From Symbiodinium natans (lineage: Eukaryota; Sar; Dinophyceae; Suessiales; Symbiodiniaceae), in contig CAJNDS010002823.1 of NCBI GenBank assembly GCA_905221605.1, positions 1,039,970-1,097,469 on the forward strand: 57,500 nucleotides of DNA, read 5' to 3'. How positions within the stretch are numbered: the first letter of the stretch is position 1; each line of letters begins with the position of its first letter. The notes beneath the pieces were generated by a model, which saw only the letters and a list, made by a program, of their open reading frames with translations, was not told the origin of the DNA and made no database searches. A program made the translations under genes and the position numbers. Of the stretch, positions 31,072 through 39,899 are shown piece by piece.

Positions 31072-31107
31072 CTAGGATGGAGTTGGAGGGCTGCCTGGCG
31101 CGCATGG
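31072..31107 (-). CDS. Micro-exon
   Basis: 36 bp. GCTTAAG| to CTAG|GTAGGC. Reads HARQAALQLHPR across the junction. Confidence 0.65.
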   Translation of the reverse strand, partial: PCAPGSPPTPS

Positions 31108-31230
31108 CTTAAGCTCCCTTTTGAGGAGGTCCCCTCCAGAATCCCTCTTGCTTTTCGTCATCCCCAGAAACCCCATGTGAAGCACAGAAACCTCTGAAAA
31201 AAGAAGCTGCATCCGAAACCCCTCGGCTAC

Positions 31231-31279
31231 CCAATGGCCTCCATGAACTTCTCTGGCCACTTGTGTCGGTGGCCGGCCC
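31231..31279 (-). CDS. Exon
   Basis: Reads AGHRHKWPEKFMEAIG to donor GG|GTAGCC. Acceptor GAGAAG|G. Confidence 0.6.
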
Positions 31280-31501
31280 CTTCTCAGCGCTCCTCCTCCT
31301 TCCGTCGAAAACTCTTACGTGGGTTGTAGAAGCTGGTAGTTTTTAGGGTTCCGGTTTTTAGGGTCTAGGGTTGGCGATGTTCTTTTTGCGACAGTAAGAT
31401 TAGCAATTCAGTTGTATGTTACATACAGAAATCACCCTGTCATTAGCTAAAAATGTCATATGTATTGAGGTTGGGATTGCTTGCGGGATGTGTAAACAAA
31501 C

Positions 31502-31541
31502 CTGATGGACCCAGATCCGGAAGATTGCAGGGTCAATTTTC
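31502..31541 (-). CDS. Micro-exon
   Basis: 1 + 13 codons. AACCAG|G to CAG|GTTTGT. Reads KIDPAIFRIWVHQ. Confidence 0.65.
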
Positions 31542-31621
31542 CTGGTTTAGGGTTTAGGGTTTCGGGTTTCGGGTTTAGGGTTTGGGATTTAGGGTTTAGG
31601 GTAGGATTCCCCCGGGTCAAC

Positions 31622-31742
31622 TTCCCCGTCAAAAGGCTCTTTGAGGGCTCTTGTCCAGGTTGTTGGAGGACACAACGAAACACCCTCCTGCCCTTCGCTT
31701 TGCCCCAGCAAAGGCCCCCTAGAAAGAGGCGCATGGTGGTCC
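31622..31742 (-). CDS. Exon
   Basis: 1 + 40 codons from TTGTAG|G to GAA|GTTGAC. Reads DHHAPLSRGPLLGQSEGQEG, then LCPPTTWTRALKEPFDGE. A second frame (TTMRLFLGGLCWGKAKG) is also open. Confidence 0.6.
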
Positions 31743-31871
31743 CTACAAGCTCTCGACCGTGAAGCCGCAACTCCTTGAGACCTTGAAACCCTAAAGTCTC
31801 CTACCCTAAACCCTAAACCCATAACCCTAAACCCTAAACCCTAAACCCTAAACCCTAAACCCTAACCGGGC

Positions 31872-31905
31872 CTGCCGGGGGCCGCAGGAAGCTGGTGCCC
31901 AGGAC
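31872..31905 (-). CDS. Micro-exon
   Basis: GCCCCAG|G to GCAG|GCCCGG. Reads VLGTSFLRPPA. The frame is open upstream to an ATG (MPAAPQTPQ), so a first exon is possible. Confidence 0.45.
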
Positions 31906-32073
31906 CTGGGGCGTCTGCGGGGCTGCGGGCATTTTGCTTTTGGGGGGTTTGAGGGGGCTCAGGTTGGGATGTTCCCCATTATACTAACGGGTTTAGGGTT
32001 TAGGGTTTTGGGTTTAGGCTTTGGGGTTTAGGGCTTAGGGTTTGGGATTTGGGGTTTAGGGTTTGGGGTTTGG

Positions 32074-32170
32074 GGTTGGGATGTTCCCTCTTGTACTCAC
32101 AGTCCTTAATGGGGATTGTCATAGGGGATACCAAAATTCGTAAGGACCTGTTAGTATATGGGGGAACATC
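32074..32170. mobile_element. Introner-like element, family E
   Basis: GTTGGGATGTTCCCTCTTGTACT at the left faces TTAGTATATGGGGGAACATCC at the right. Abuts exon 32171-32387. Confidence 0.65.
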
Positions 32171-32387
32171 CGCTCTTGGGGTCTCCAGGAAAGCCTGACC
32201 CCGGCGACCCTTTGGCAAAGTGGGAACTCCACCTTCTGTGATTTCTGGAGAACTTGATGGAGAGACCCTGGAACCCCCAAACACCCTGAAATCCAGCAAC
32301 TCCTGAGGATCCTTGTCCAGGTAGCTCCCCTTCATGTGCACCGACTGACGTGGCCGACACATGGCCCCCAGTCCCACAAAGCTCGCG
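32171..32387 (-). CDS. Long exon
   Basis: Acceptor AAGCAG|. Reads ASFVGLGAMCRPRQSVHMKG, then SYLDKDPQELLDFRVFGG and more. Runs to the family E element, with a GA donor at its edge. Confidence 0.65.
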
Positions 32388-32602
32388 CTGCTTGAACCCT
32401 AAAGCCCTAAAGCCCCAAAGCCCGAAGCCTTAAAAGCCCTAAAAGCCCCAATGAACCCCCGAAACCCCAGCCAAAAGCCCCAAAAGCCCTAACGAACCCC
32501 CTAAACCCCAGCCAGAAGCCCTAAAAGCCCTAAAGCCCTAGAAGCCCTAAAAGCCCTAATGAACCCCCTAAACCCTAAACCCTAAACCCTACACCCTGAA
32601 AC

Positions 32603-32667
32603 TTTCCTCTTCGGGGCCCCAGACCAGGGATCCCAGAAGCAGGAGGCCAATCCGCGGCCACCGCTGT
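32603..32667 (-). CDS. Exon, hydrophobic
   Basis: Acceptor CTCCAG|, donor AAA|GTTTCA. Reads QRWPRIGLLLLGSLVWGPEE, or TAVAADWPPASGIPGLGPRR in another frame. Confidence 0.55.
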
Positions 32668-32694
32668 CTGGAGCACAGGCTCGAGGGCTTGGTT

Positions 32695-33352
32695 TATAGG
32701 GTTTAGGGCTTAGGGTTTAGGGTTTAAGGTTTAGGGTTGAGGGTTGAGCGTTGAGGGTTGAGCGTTGAGCGTTGAGGGTTGAGGGTTTAGGGTTCAGGGT
32801 TTAGGGTTTGGGGTTTAGGGTTTAGGGTTTAGGGCTTAGGGTTTAGGTGGTTTAGGGGGTTTAGGGGGTTTAGGGGGTTTAGGGGGTTTAGGGGGTTTAG
32901 GGGGTTTAGGGGGTTTAGGGGGTTTAGGGGGTTTAGGGGGTTTAGGGGGTTTAGGGGGTTTAGGGGGTTTAGGGGGTTTAGGGGGATTAGGGGGTTTAGG
33001 GGGTTTAGGGGGTGTTAGGGGGTTTAGGGGGTTTAGGGGGTTTAGGGGGTTTAGGGGGTTGAGGGGGTAGGGGTGAGGGGGTTGAGGGGGTTGAGGGGGT
33101 TGAGGGGGTTGAGGGGGTTGAGGGGGTGAGGGGGTTGAGGGGGGGGGTGAGGGGGTGAGGGGGTGAGGGGGTTGAGGGGGTTGGGGGGGTTGAGGGGGTT
33201 GAGGGGGTTGAGGGGGTTGAGGGGGTTGAGGGGGTTGAGGGGGTTGAGGGGGTTGAGGGGGTTGAGGGGGTTGAGGGGGTTGAGGGGGTTGAGGGGGTTG
33301 AGGGGGTTGAGGGGGTTGAGGGGGTTGAGGGGGTTGAGGGTTTAGGGTTTAG
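32695..33352 (+). repeat. Heptamer array grading into nonamer arrays
   Basis: TTTAGGG and TTGAGGG units turn into about twenty TTTAGGGGG nonamers, then about thirty TTGAGGGGG nonamers from 33060. Nonamers keep all frames open. Confidence 0.95.
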
Positions 33353-33385
33353 GGTTGTGAGGTCTTGCGGGTTGAAGTAGGGCTT

Positions 33386-33488
33386 AGGGGGGTTCAGAAT
33401 TTCGGGTCTCAAGCTGAAGGTTCCATCGGGCTCGTTCGCCCACACTCTTTGCCCAGTTTGAGAAGCTCGCATCCACTGGCCAGAGCAC
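33386..33488 (-). CDS. Exon, three open frames
   Basis: Acceptor CTAAG|GTGCTC. Reads VLWPVDASFSNWAKSVGERA in one frame and MRASQTGQRVWANEPDGT in another. The second continues an upstream frame across the duplication at 33473-33581. Confidence 0.55.
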
Positions 33489-33621
33489 CTTAGGGTTTAG
33501 GGATAGGTTTTAGGGTTTAGGGTTTAGGGTTGAAGGATGATAACGTCCATGCTACCAGTGCACCCATTGGCCAGAGCACCTACCTCGGGTTTCTAGCGTG
33601 TTTCGAAAAACTAGAACACAC

Positions 33622-33828
33622 CCAACAGCGTGTTTCTGATGCAGCCAACCACCATTTCGCATCGTAAATGGCGTGCTTTCATTTTTAAGGGGCTCAGGGG
33701 TCGGCATGGTCCCTGGAACTGAAATCGGAAAATTTCTGGGTTTGAGGGGTCTAAGCGAAAAGATACCAAAATGTTGCAGAAAACCAGCGCCAGTCCCCGG
33801 AAGCCAGTCAAAACCGCATCGTGGGCAG
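33622..33828 (-). CDS. Long exon
   Basis: Acceptor ACTAG|. Reads AHDAVLTGFRGLALVFCNIL and later MKARHLRCEMVVGCIRNTLL to G|GTGTGT. An inner intron is possible (GTATCT to TTCCAG). Confidence 0.6.
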
Positions 33829-33906
33829 CTAGTTACATGCACATGGGTAGTCTCTAAATTAGGTTACCTTTTGGGCTCCTTCTGTTAAGGGTGCCGTACT
33901 ATATCC

Positions 33907-33944
<38 letters not shown>

Positions 33945-34094
33945 CACCTAGGGGCCCTAACTTGGATAACTACCCACATACACACACGACTCCGGAGCAA
34001 CGCACACCTCAAGAGCAAGCGTGGATCGAGCACGGGGCCTTCTCTCAGTAACCTTGAACCCGAAACCCTAAACCCGAAACCCGAAACCCTAAAC

Positions 34095-34180
34095 CTTAAT
34101 AGTTTTTGTCTCCCAAGGCCCATTGTCCAGGTTGGAGAGGAGGAACGCAAGGGTTTTGGGGTGCATGATTTGGTGCCCAA
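34095..34180 (-). CDS. Exon
   Basis: Acceptor CCTCAG|. Reads GHQIMHPKTLAFLLSNLDNG, then PWETKTIK. Donor AAG|GTTTAGG from the array. Confidence 0.7.
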
Positions 34181-34188
34181 CTGAGGCT

Positions 34189-34306
34189 TACTTGGAGGTT
34201 CATGGGTAGTGATAAGGATAGGATTATGAGCACACTAAGTAAGGTTATAAGACAAGCAACCCTACTTATAACCCCCACTTCTAACTACGCGTGAACCTCC
34301 AAGTAC
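34189..34306. mobile_element. Introner-like element, family A
   Basis: Ends ACTTGGAGGTTCATGGGTAG and TACGCGTGAACCTCCAAGT. Flanked by GGCTT on both sides, a likely 5-bp target duplication. Confidence 0.75.
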
Positions 34307-34336
34307 GGCTTGCTGACTGGGGGTTGCTCCCCGCAC

Positions 34337-34376
34337 CTTCTCATGGACGAGCCCATGAAGATGCCCATGATTGAAA
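34337..34376 (-). CDS. Micro-exon
   Basis: GTGCAG| to AAG|GTGCGG. Reads FNHGHLHGLVHEK. Confidence 0.5.
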
Positions 34377-34426
34377 CTGCACGGGCTAAGGCTTCGGAAT
34401 TCTACGGGGCGTCAGTGCAAGTCCAC

Positions 34427-34472
34427 AATGTCATGCCTCGTGCATCATGCAGCCAGATCTGGAGCTGGAGGT
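34427..34472 (-). CDS. Exon
   Basis: TTAACAG| to TT|GTGGAC. Reads LQLQIWLHDARGMT. Confidence 0.6.
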
Positions 34473-34533
34473 CTGTTAAAGTTTAAGTTCGGGTCCAGGG
34501 ATCTTTCTGGTCGGGGAATGTGCTTAGAAGAAC

Positions 34534-34568
34534 CATGCAGCGATAAGCCGGCGACCAGGTGTAACCCA
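34534..34568 (-). CDS. Micro-exon
   Basis: 2 + 11 codons. GCCAG| to ATG|GTTCTT. Reads GYTWSPAYRCM. Confidence 0.6.
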
Positions 34569-34760
34569 CTGGCTTGAGCGATTTGGAACTGCGCCGGTAC
34601 ATGTTGCTTGCAACTCCAAGCCCTAGAACCCTCAACCCTAAACCCTAAACCCTAGAACCCAGGTCTGAAGGCTGGGCCTTTAGCTCCTCAAAACCCTGGT
34701 GGAGCCCCAAGGCTTAGAGCTGTGGCTGAGGGCTCACAGTCACGAGCCGGCCCGGGCAAC

Positions 34761-34826
34761 CTTTCTAGGACGTCAACCTCGGCCCGGTTACTGGCTTCGG
34801 CCAAAATCTTAGCACCCGATCGGGTC
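34761..34826 (-). CDS. Exon, helical
   Basis: TTCCAG|G to AAG|GTTGCC. Reads TRSGAKILAEASNRAEVDVL. Confidence 0.7.
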
Positions 34827-34951
34827 CTGGAAAGCTTAAGGGCTTGGGGATAAAGGTTTAAGGTTTCGGGCTTAGGGTTTCTGGGCTGAGGGGGCCCTGG
34901 GCCTTGGGTCAAGAGTCTAGAAGATTTTGGGGGTTGGGTTGCTCATCCCAC

Positions 34952-34998
34952 GGGCGCTCGAGAGTTGACTTGTTTCGCAATGCTTCGCACCGAGCGGG
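34952..34998 (-). CDS. Exon
   Basis: 2 + 15 codons. GGCCAG| to CCC|GTGGGA. Reads RSVRSIAKQVNSRAP. Frame LRNKSTLERPW is an alternative. Confidence 0.55.
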
Positions 34999-35083
34999 CT
35001 GGCCGACACCCCCCAAACCCGAAACTCCAAACCTCGCGCCCTGCAACTCGGCTACTCCCCCCCCCTCGAGCTCTGAAACCCTC

Positions 35084-35490
35084 TATATAAATATACATAT
35101 TTACACATTTACATAGTTACATATTTACATATTTACATATTTACATATTTACATATTTACATATTTACATATTTACATATTTACATATTTACATATTTAC
35201 ATATTTACACATTTACATATTTACATATTTACATATTTCTATATTTACATATTTACATTTTACATTTTTACATATATACACATTTACATATATACATATA
35301 TACATATATACATATATACATATATACATATATACATATATACATATATACATATATACATATATACATATATACATATATACATATATACATATTTGCA
35401 TATATACATATATACATATATACATACATATATACATATATACATATATACAGATATACATATATACATACATATATATATATATATATA
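35084..35490. repeat. ATTTACAT and ATATACAT octamer microsatellite
   Basis: About twenty ATTTACAT-like then over twenty ATATACAT-like units, in the intron before 34952-34998. Confidence 0.9.
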
Positions 35491-35497
35491 CACGCAC

Positions 35498-35564
35498 AAG
35501 TTGCTTTTTGCATGCACGAGCTGGTAAACTGTGGATGCAGCAACCCCTGCCACGCATAAAAAGC
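35498..35564 (-). CDS. Exon
   Basis: CTCCAG|G to T|GTGCGT. Reads [20 protein letters not shown]. Confidence 0.65.
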
Positions 35565-35571
35565 CTGGAGT

Positions 35572-35607
35572 ATGGGCTTCAGGTATTTTCGGGTGGGGCT
35601 CGAAGTA
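35572..35607 (-). CDS. Exon after an introner
   Basis: Starts at the family A edge (CCAAG|). Reads [10 protein letters not shown], in phase with 35721-35849. End approximate. Confidence 0.5.
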
Positions 35608-35720
35608 CTTGGAGGTTCATGGCACTTGTTCACCAATTATCACTGTACTTCTAACCCACTTATAAGCCCCCCAAGTGCCCCAATAAGTACAGTTGTCATC
35701 GGCTAACAAGTACCATGAAC
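35608..35720 (-). mobile_element. Introner, family A, forming a whole intron
   Basis: 113 bp. The cut here is GTTCATGG...CCTCCAAG, inside the inverted ends, so one family is spliced at slightly different places. Confidence 0.65.
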
Positions 35721-35849
35721 CTCCAAGTGGTGAGGGGCTTGACGTCCATGCTTGGCGCGGTTCGCGGCATCAACAGCTGGCTGCGGGGCACTGGGTGGCT
35801 GGGAGGCTGCCAGGGGCAGCCGACACACGGCCCCGGCGTTCAAACGTCC
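35721..35849 (-). CDS. Exon, 43 codons
   Basis: CCTCAG|G to GAG|GTTCAT. Reads GRLNAGAVCRLPLAASQPPS, then AVDAANRAKHGRQAPHHLE. Confidence 0.7.
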
Positions 35850-36056
35850 CTGAGGCTGCGCAAGCCCTTCTAAAGGTTCCGGGCTCCAGGGCTTTGGGGT
35901 TTAGGGCTTCTCGTCTGCCAGCCGTCATAGTAGGTGGTTGACAAGGGCTCGTGAGATACGAGAGCTGAAGCCCCTTGCTGCTGGGATTCTGGCGATGTCC
36001 CCTTCAGTATTGTGTTGAAAAGAGCCGGTCAAGGTTCTCATTGTCAAGAGTGCTAC

Positions 36057-36136
36057 ATAAACTCTGCCTTCTCTTCCATCGTGCGCCGCGCCGGCACGGT
36101 TACGGAGCTCATGTGTGTGCTGCTCTGCACGCGCTT
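36057..36136 (-). CDS. Exon, strand uncertain
   Basis: TTGAG| to AT|GTAGCA. Reads KRVQSSTHMSSVTVPARRTM, then EEKAEF. The plus strand is open over 35975-36313 and also protein-like. Confidence 0.45.
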
Positions 36137-36361
36137 CTCAACAGGGCCCGGTCAACTTTACGACTGCTTCGGCTACGGCGCTGGCTCGCGCAGCTCGTCG
36201 GGGGCTTCTCGACAGAGGTGACAACAGGCAGCGCGGCTTCGGCGACTGCCACGCTTCTTGGCACAACCACGTGGAAAGTGTGGGCTCAGGGTTCTCGGTT
36301 CCCTCGAATTTAAAACTTTAAAACAAAGTTGAGCCCTTTTTGCTGTTGAAACCGAACCCTA

Positions 36362-36502
36362 TGGAGGCTCATGGGTATCTCGGGGGCCATACGTACGCTG
36401 GGCAGGGTCGTAGGTACAGCTGCCCTAGCAGGCTCAAACAACCCTAACCCCAACCCTACTTTGAAAACATAGCCGCTAAGTACCCATGAACCTTCAAGTA
36501 GA
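36362..36502. mobile_element. Introner-like element, family A, diverged
   Basis: GGAGGCTCATGGGTATC at the left and TACCCATGAACCTTCAAGTAG at the right. Confidence 0.55.
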
Positions 36503-36599
36503 CCCCAGAAACCAAAAGATGCCTTTCAGACCTCTCAAAACAACCTTCTGAAAAAAAAACACCCGAACTCTTTAACAACGAACCTTCAAACTTTCAAGG

Positions 36600-36722
36600 G
36601 CCCTAATTAAAGTGATATAGGAGCCTGAATAATTAGGACAGGGTTTTGGGGGGTTACTATAGCATAATTACAAGGGAATCATAAGGGAAGATTGTTATTC
36701 CATCCCCTATATTAGACTTGGG
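36600..36722. mobile_element. Element family F
   Basis: Shares AGGGTTTTGGGGGGTTA(C/T)T...GGGAAGATTGTTATTCC...CCCCTATAT with 8788-8885, 3008-3115, 12966-13080 and 55478-55540. Confidence 0.6.
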
Positions 36723-37065
36723 GGTCTCGAGGCTAGAGGTCGATCCTGGGCCACAGGGCTCACGACCAGGCCTGAACCAGGTTGAGGGTGTGCTTGCTTC
36801 TTTGCTTTCTTTATGGGTTTAGGGTTTGGGGCTTCCGGCTTTGGATTGAGGATTGTTTTGGGTTTTGGGCTTTAGGGTTTAGGTTTTGCGGGGTTTGTGG
36901 TTGTGGGTGTCTACGACTCGGACTGGGTCAACTTCACAGGGCCGTAGCGTTTTTCAGTTTAGGGCTTTAGCGTTTGGAGGTTTAGGGCCGTGGGGTTTGG
37001 AGATTTAAGGTGCGGAGGTTTTGCGGTTAGGGTCTTAGAGTGTACGGTTCGGGGTTTAGGGTTTT

Positions 37066-37204
37066 CGGCTCTCAACGGCTTGGCATGAATTCTCAAGAGC
37101 TCAAAAGGGGTTCGCGAGCGATTCTTAACGAGTTTTAAGCGATAAAGAGGGGGCTCGTATCTGAAAGGGGGCACTCCGGAGTAGAGTTTGAAGCCGCACG
37201 AAAC
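37066..37204 (-). CDS. Exon, Tyr/Arg/Leu-rich
   Basis: GGTCAG|G. Reads VSCGFKLYSGVPPFRYEPPL, then YRLKLVKNRSRTPFELLRIH. The end drifts into repeat words. Confidence 0.6.
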
Positions 37205-37343
37205 CTGACCCAAGAATTAGCCTACTGGGAGGTTCATGGGCCCTAAACCCTAAACCCTAAGCCCTAAACCCTGAACCCCCGTACACTCGATCCATCTCGC
37301 CTAAACCCTCTCATTTGTGGCCTCAAGTTGCTGTCGGGCGCGC

Positions 37344-37479
37344 CTTGGTGATTTTCTTGACGGCTGTAGCCGCTTCCTGCTGAAAGTTCAGCATCTTAGG
37401 GTTTCGACCGGGGTGTTGGGACTTTGGAACATCGGGCCAGTCTGAACTTCTGCTTTCCAGCTTCGCGTCCCCGGAAACC
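37344..37479 (-). CDS. Exon
   Basis: Acceptor TTTAG|G taken from the array. Reads SGDAKLESRSSDWPDVPKSQ, then MLNFQQEAATAVKKITK. GC donor AAG|GCGCGC. Confidence 0.7.
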
Positions 37480-37683
37480 CTAAACCCCTAAACCCTAAAC
37501 CCCTAAACCCCTAAACCCCGAAACCCCTAAACCCCTAAACCCCTAAACCCCTAAACCCCTAACCCCTAAACCCCTAAACCCCTAAACCCTAAACCGCCAG
37601 CTTTTAAAAGCATGGTTCAGCTGGGGCCTCAGCGGCCTGGGGGGAGCTGGAAGAGGCGATTGGGAGTGGGTTCTTAGTTTGGC

Positions 37684-37806
37684 CACCAAGGAGGTTTAGG
37701 GCTTAGGCTTTAGGGTTTAGGGTTTAGGTTTTAGGGTTTAGGGTTTAGGGTTTAGGGTTTAGGGTTTAGGGTTTAGGGTTTAGGGTTTAGGGTTTAGGGT
37801 TTAGGG
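37684..37806 (+). repeat. Telomere-like array
   Basis: About seventeen units, mostly TTTAGGG. Confidence 0.9.
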
Positions 37807-38149
37807 ACAAAGTTAGGCCTTGAACCCTGAGCCACAAAGTCACAAAGCCTCAAAAGCTCTGTACGCACACCAGGGTCGACCAGGTGTCAACGGACGTTTC
37901 GTTGCAAACGGCGGGGCTCTCGATTCTGCTCTTCGTTCTCTTCGTTCTCGTTTCAGATGTTGGAAGTGTCCTGAATCCTGAAAAAATCAAAACACGTGGG
38001 CACAGCATCTTCTGCACTTCTTTGGAAGCTGCCTAGCAGCCACCCCGCCCTCTTGAAATCTTCGCCTTTAAAAGAACCTCTCTCATGGAAGGCGTGTCGG
38101 ATCTCGGATGATGTGGATGACTTAGCATGTTGGGAATGGTGTTCCGGGA

Positions 38150-38435
38150 CAAGGGTGTCTTGAGCTTTCTGAATGTGCCCAAGCTTCCGTCACTGTTGCA
38201 TAGTAGGTATTCACAACACAAGCCATAACATGCTCATTTGGGTAGTGCCGGTACGGATTCGGCAAGCCGTATGATTTCCGGAAGCGTTGTTTGCCGAAGT
38301 TGGTGGAGTTTGAACTTGCAGCTTCCACTTGATGGAGCTGCGGGCTTTTGACCAAAAGAGGATGACATCTTAACATCTTCTCTAACACTTCTTTACAGCT
38401 GTCGACGAACGACCGACCTTCAATTTCCCCAAGCA
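38150..38435 (-). CDS. Long exon
   Basis: From TCTAG| reads EIEGRSFVDSCKEVLEKMLR, then CHPLLVKSPQLHQVEAASS and YPNEHVMACVVNTYYATVTE. The region is less GC-rich than its neighbours. Family not recognised. Confidence 0.6.
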
Positions 38436-38511
38436 CTAGACTCTAGATACCATTTTTTAGACAAGTCTCAAAAACAGTATCCAGTTGCAGCGCCAGTTGC
38501 ATTGTTTTTTA

Positions 38512-38552
38512 AATCTTCTTCTGGGATCTGGCACAGAAGCTCGTCAAGACCT
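38512..38552 (-). CDS. Exon
   Basis: GAGCAG|. Reads GLDELLCQIPEED. End approximate. Confidence 0.5.
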
Positions 38553-38576
38553 CTGCTCGGCGACCGAAGGACGCAC

Positions 38577-38612
38577 CTGGCTCAGGTGCCGCAGGGCGCC
38601 CAGCGTGGAAAC
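38577..38612 (-). CDS. Micro-exon, 12 codons
   Basis: GCGCAG|G to CAG|GTGCGT. Reads VSTLGALRHLSQ. Confidence 0.7.
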
Positions 38613-38636
38613 CTGCGCTTGGGGCGAGAGGGGGTA

Positions 38637-38817
38637 GGTTTAGGGTTTAGGGTTTAGGGTCTAGGGTCTAGGGTCTAGGGTTCAGGGTTTAGGGTCTAGG
38701 GTCTAGGGTCTAGGGTTCAGGGTTTAGGGTTTAGGGTTTAGGGTTTAGGTTTTAGGGTTTAGGGTGTAGGGTTTAGGGTTCAGGGTTTAGGGTTTAGGGC
38801 TTAGATCTTAGGGCTTG
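38637..38817 (+). repeat. Mixed heptamer array
   Basis: TTTAGGG, TCTAGGG, TTCAGGG and CTTAGGG units in short blocks; the (TCTAGGG)3 TTCAGGG block occurs twice. Confidence 0.85.
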
Positions 38818-38860
38818 GGTGGGAGAGACCTCTGGTAGAGGCGAGTAGACCCCCCGAAGC

Positions 38861-38903
38861 CTGCTCGAGGATGTCGTGAGCAATGCGGAGCTGGTCTTCC
38901 AGC
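38861..38903 (-). CDS. Exon, coiled-coil
   Basis: GAG|G to CAG|GCTTCG. Reads LEDQLRIAHDILEQ, 1 + 14 codons, continuing 39049-39066. Confidence 0.7.
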
Positions 38904-39048
38904 CTCAGTGCAGCTCTAGGGTTTAGGGTTTAGGGTTTAGGGTTTAGTGTTTAGGGTTTAGGGTTTAGGGTTTAGGGTTTAGGGTTTAGGGTTTAGGGTT
39001 TAGGGTTTAGGGTTTAGGGTTTAGGGTTTAGGGTTTAGGTCTTCCAGC
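38904..39048 (-). other. Array intron between 24-bp direct repeats (GC-AG)
   Basis: GGTCTTCCAGCCTCAGTGCA plus GCTC occurs at 38893-38916 and 39038-39061. Between them is an array of about seventeen units. CTGAG|GC...CTGAG|G removes exactly one copy and keeps the frame. Confidence 0.75.
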
Positions 39049-39066
39049 CTCAGTGCAGCTCCAGGG
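39049..39066 (-). CDS. Micro-exon before the array intron
   Basis: 18 bp from CTCTCAG|. Reads PGAALR, joined to LEDQLRIAH. Confidence 0.6.
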
Positions 39067-39169
39067 CTGAGAGAGCTGGGTTGAGGGGGTTGAGGGGGTT
39101 TAGGGGTTTAGGGGTTTAGTGGTTGAGGGGTTTAGGGGTTTAGGGGTTCAGAGGTGTAGGGGTTTCGGG

Positions 39170-39276
39170 TTTAGGGTTTAGGGTTTAGGGTTTAGGGTTT
39201 AGGGTTTAGGGTTTAGGGTTTAGGGTTTAGGGTTTAGGGTTTAGGGTTTAGGGTTTAGGGTTTAGGGTTTAGGGGC
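39170..39276 (+). repeat. Telomere-like array
   Basis: About fifteen TTTAGGG units. Confidence 0.95.
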
Positions 39277-39289
39277 TTCGGGTTTGGGT

Positions 39290-39348
39290 TTTTAAGGTCT
39301 GAGCTTGGAGTTTCGCGTAAGCAGCGCCAGCTGGTTGAGGGCTTTGGG
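39290..39348 (-). CDS. Exon
   Basis: CTCCAG|. Reads PKALNQLALLTRNSKLR. The frame is also open upstream (DLYPEPEDPKPSTLCIL). Confidence 0.55.
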
Positions 39349-39466
39349 CTGGAGGATGCAGAGCGTTGAGGGCTTCGGGTCTTCAGGTTCGGGATACAGA
39401 TCCCCAGAAAGCCCGGAAGCACAGTTTTTATTGGGGAGCGCCGGGGGGGAGGGGACGGATTTTGAC

Positions 39467-39514
39467 TTGCAGAATGACTGCATGGCACACTTGAGCAGAG
39501 TTGTGTTGGGCTCC
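39467..39514 (-). CDS. Exon, 16 codons
   Basis: GTCCAG|GGAGCC to CAA|GTCAAA. Reads GAQHNSAQVCHAVILQ. Confidence 0.6.
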
Positions 39515-39664
39515 CTGGACTAGATTGCTAGCTTGGTACTCGGGTCAGGAATCGAACGGGTCACAGGGTTTGGGAGGGACAGTCTGCAAGCTAAACACTC
39601 AACCCCTGAACTCCCAACTGGGGGCAGGGGTGGAGCGGGGGGGGACTTCTTTCCTCAGGCCAAC

Positions 39665-39724
39665 TTGCAAAATGGCCCCAAAAAGTAAGCGTCTACAAAA
39701 CTTCTGGCCTAGCCAGTAGGCTCC
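39665..39724 (-). CDS. Exon, 20 codons
   Basis: TTTCAG|GGAGCC to CAA|GTTGGC. Reads GAYWLGQKFCRRLLFGAILQ. Starts and ends like 39467-39514. Confidence 0.65.
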
Positions 39725-39899
39725 CTGAAAACCCTCTAACAACACCTGCTCGGAGAACGCCCCCAAAACACCAACCCCAAACCCTACAAAATCCTGACTC
39801 AAAAAATCCCGCAAACTCCACGTCCACATGATCCCAATGATCTGATACTTCTTGAGAGACCCTAAACCCTAAACCCTAAACCTCTAGGGGTTCTACCTT

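Noticed and set aside
33005-33472. 155-residue minus ORF of Ser-Thr-Pro repeats
   Set aside because: It is the TTGAGGGGG nonamer array read in frame.
35213-35636. Minus ORFs of Tyr-Ile-Cys-Met repeats
   Set aside because: ATATACAT octamers; only the part near 35498-35564 looks like an exon.
35975-36313. Plus ORF with FSTGPGQLYDCFGYG
   Set aside because: Protein-like, but all neighbours are on the minus strand and a minus exon with sites overlaps; kept as uncertain.
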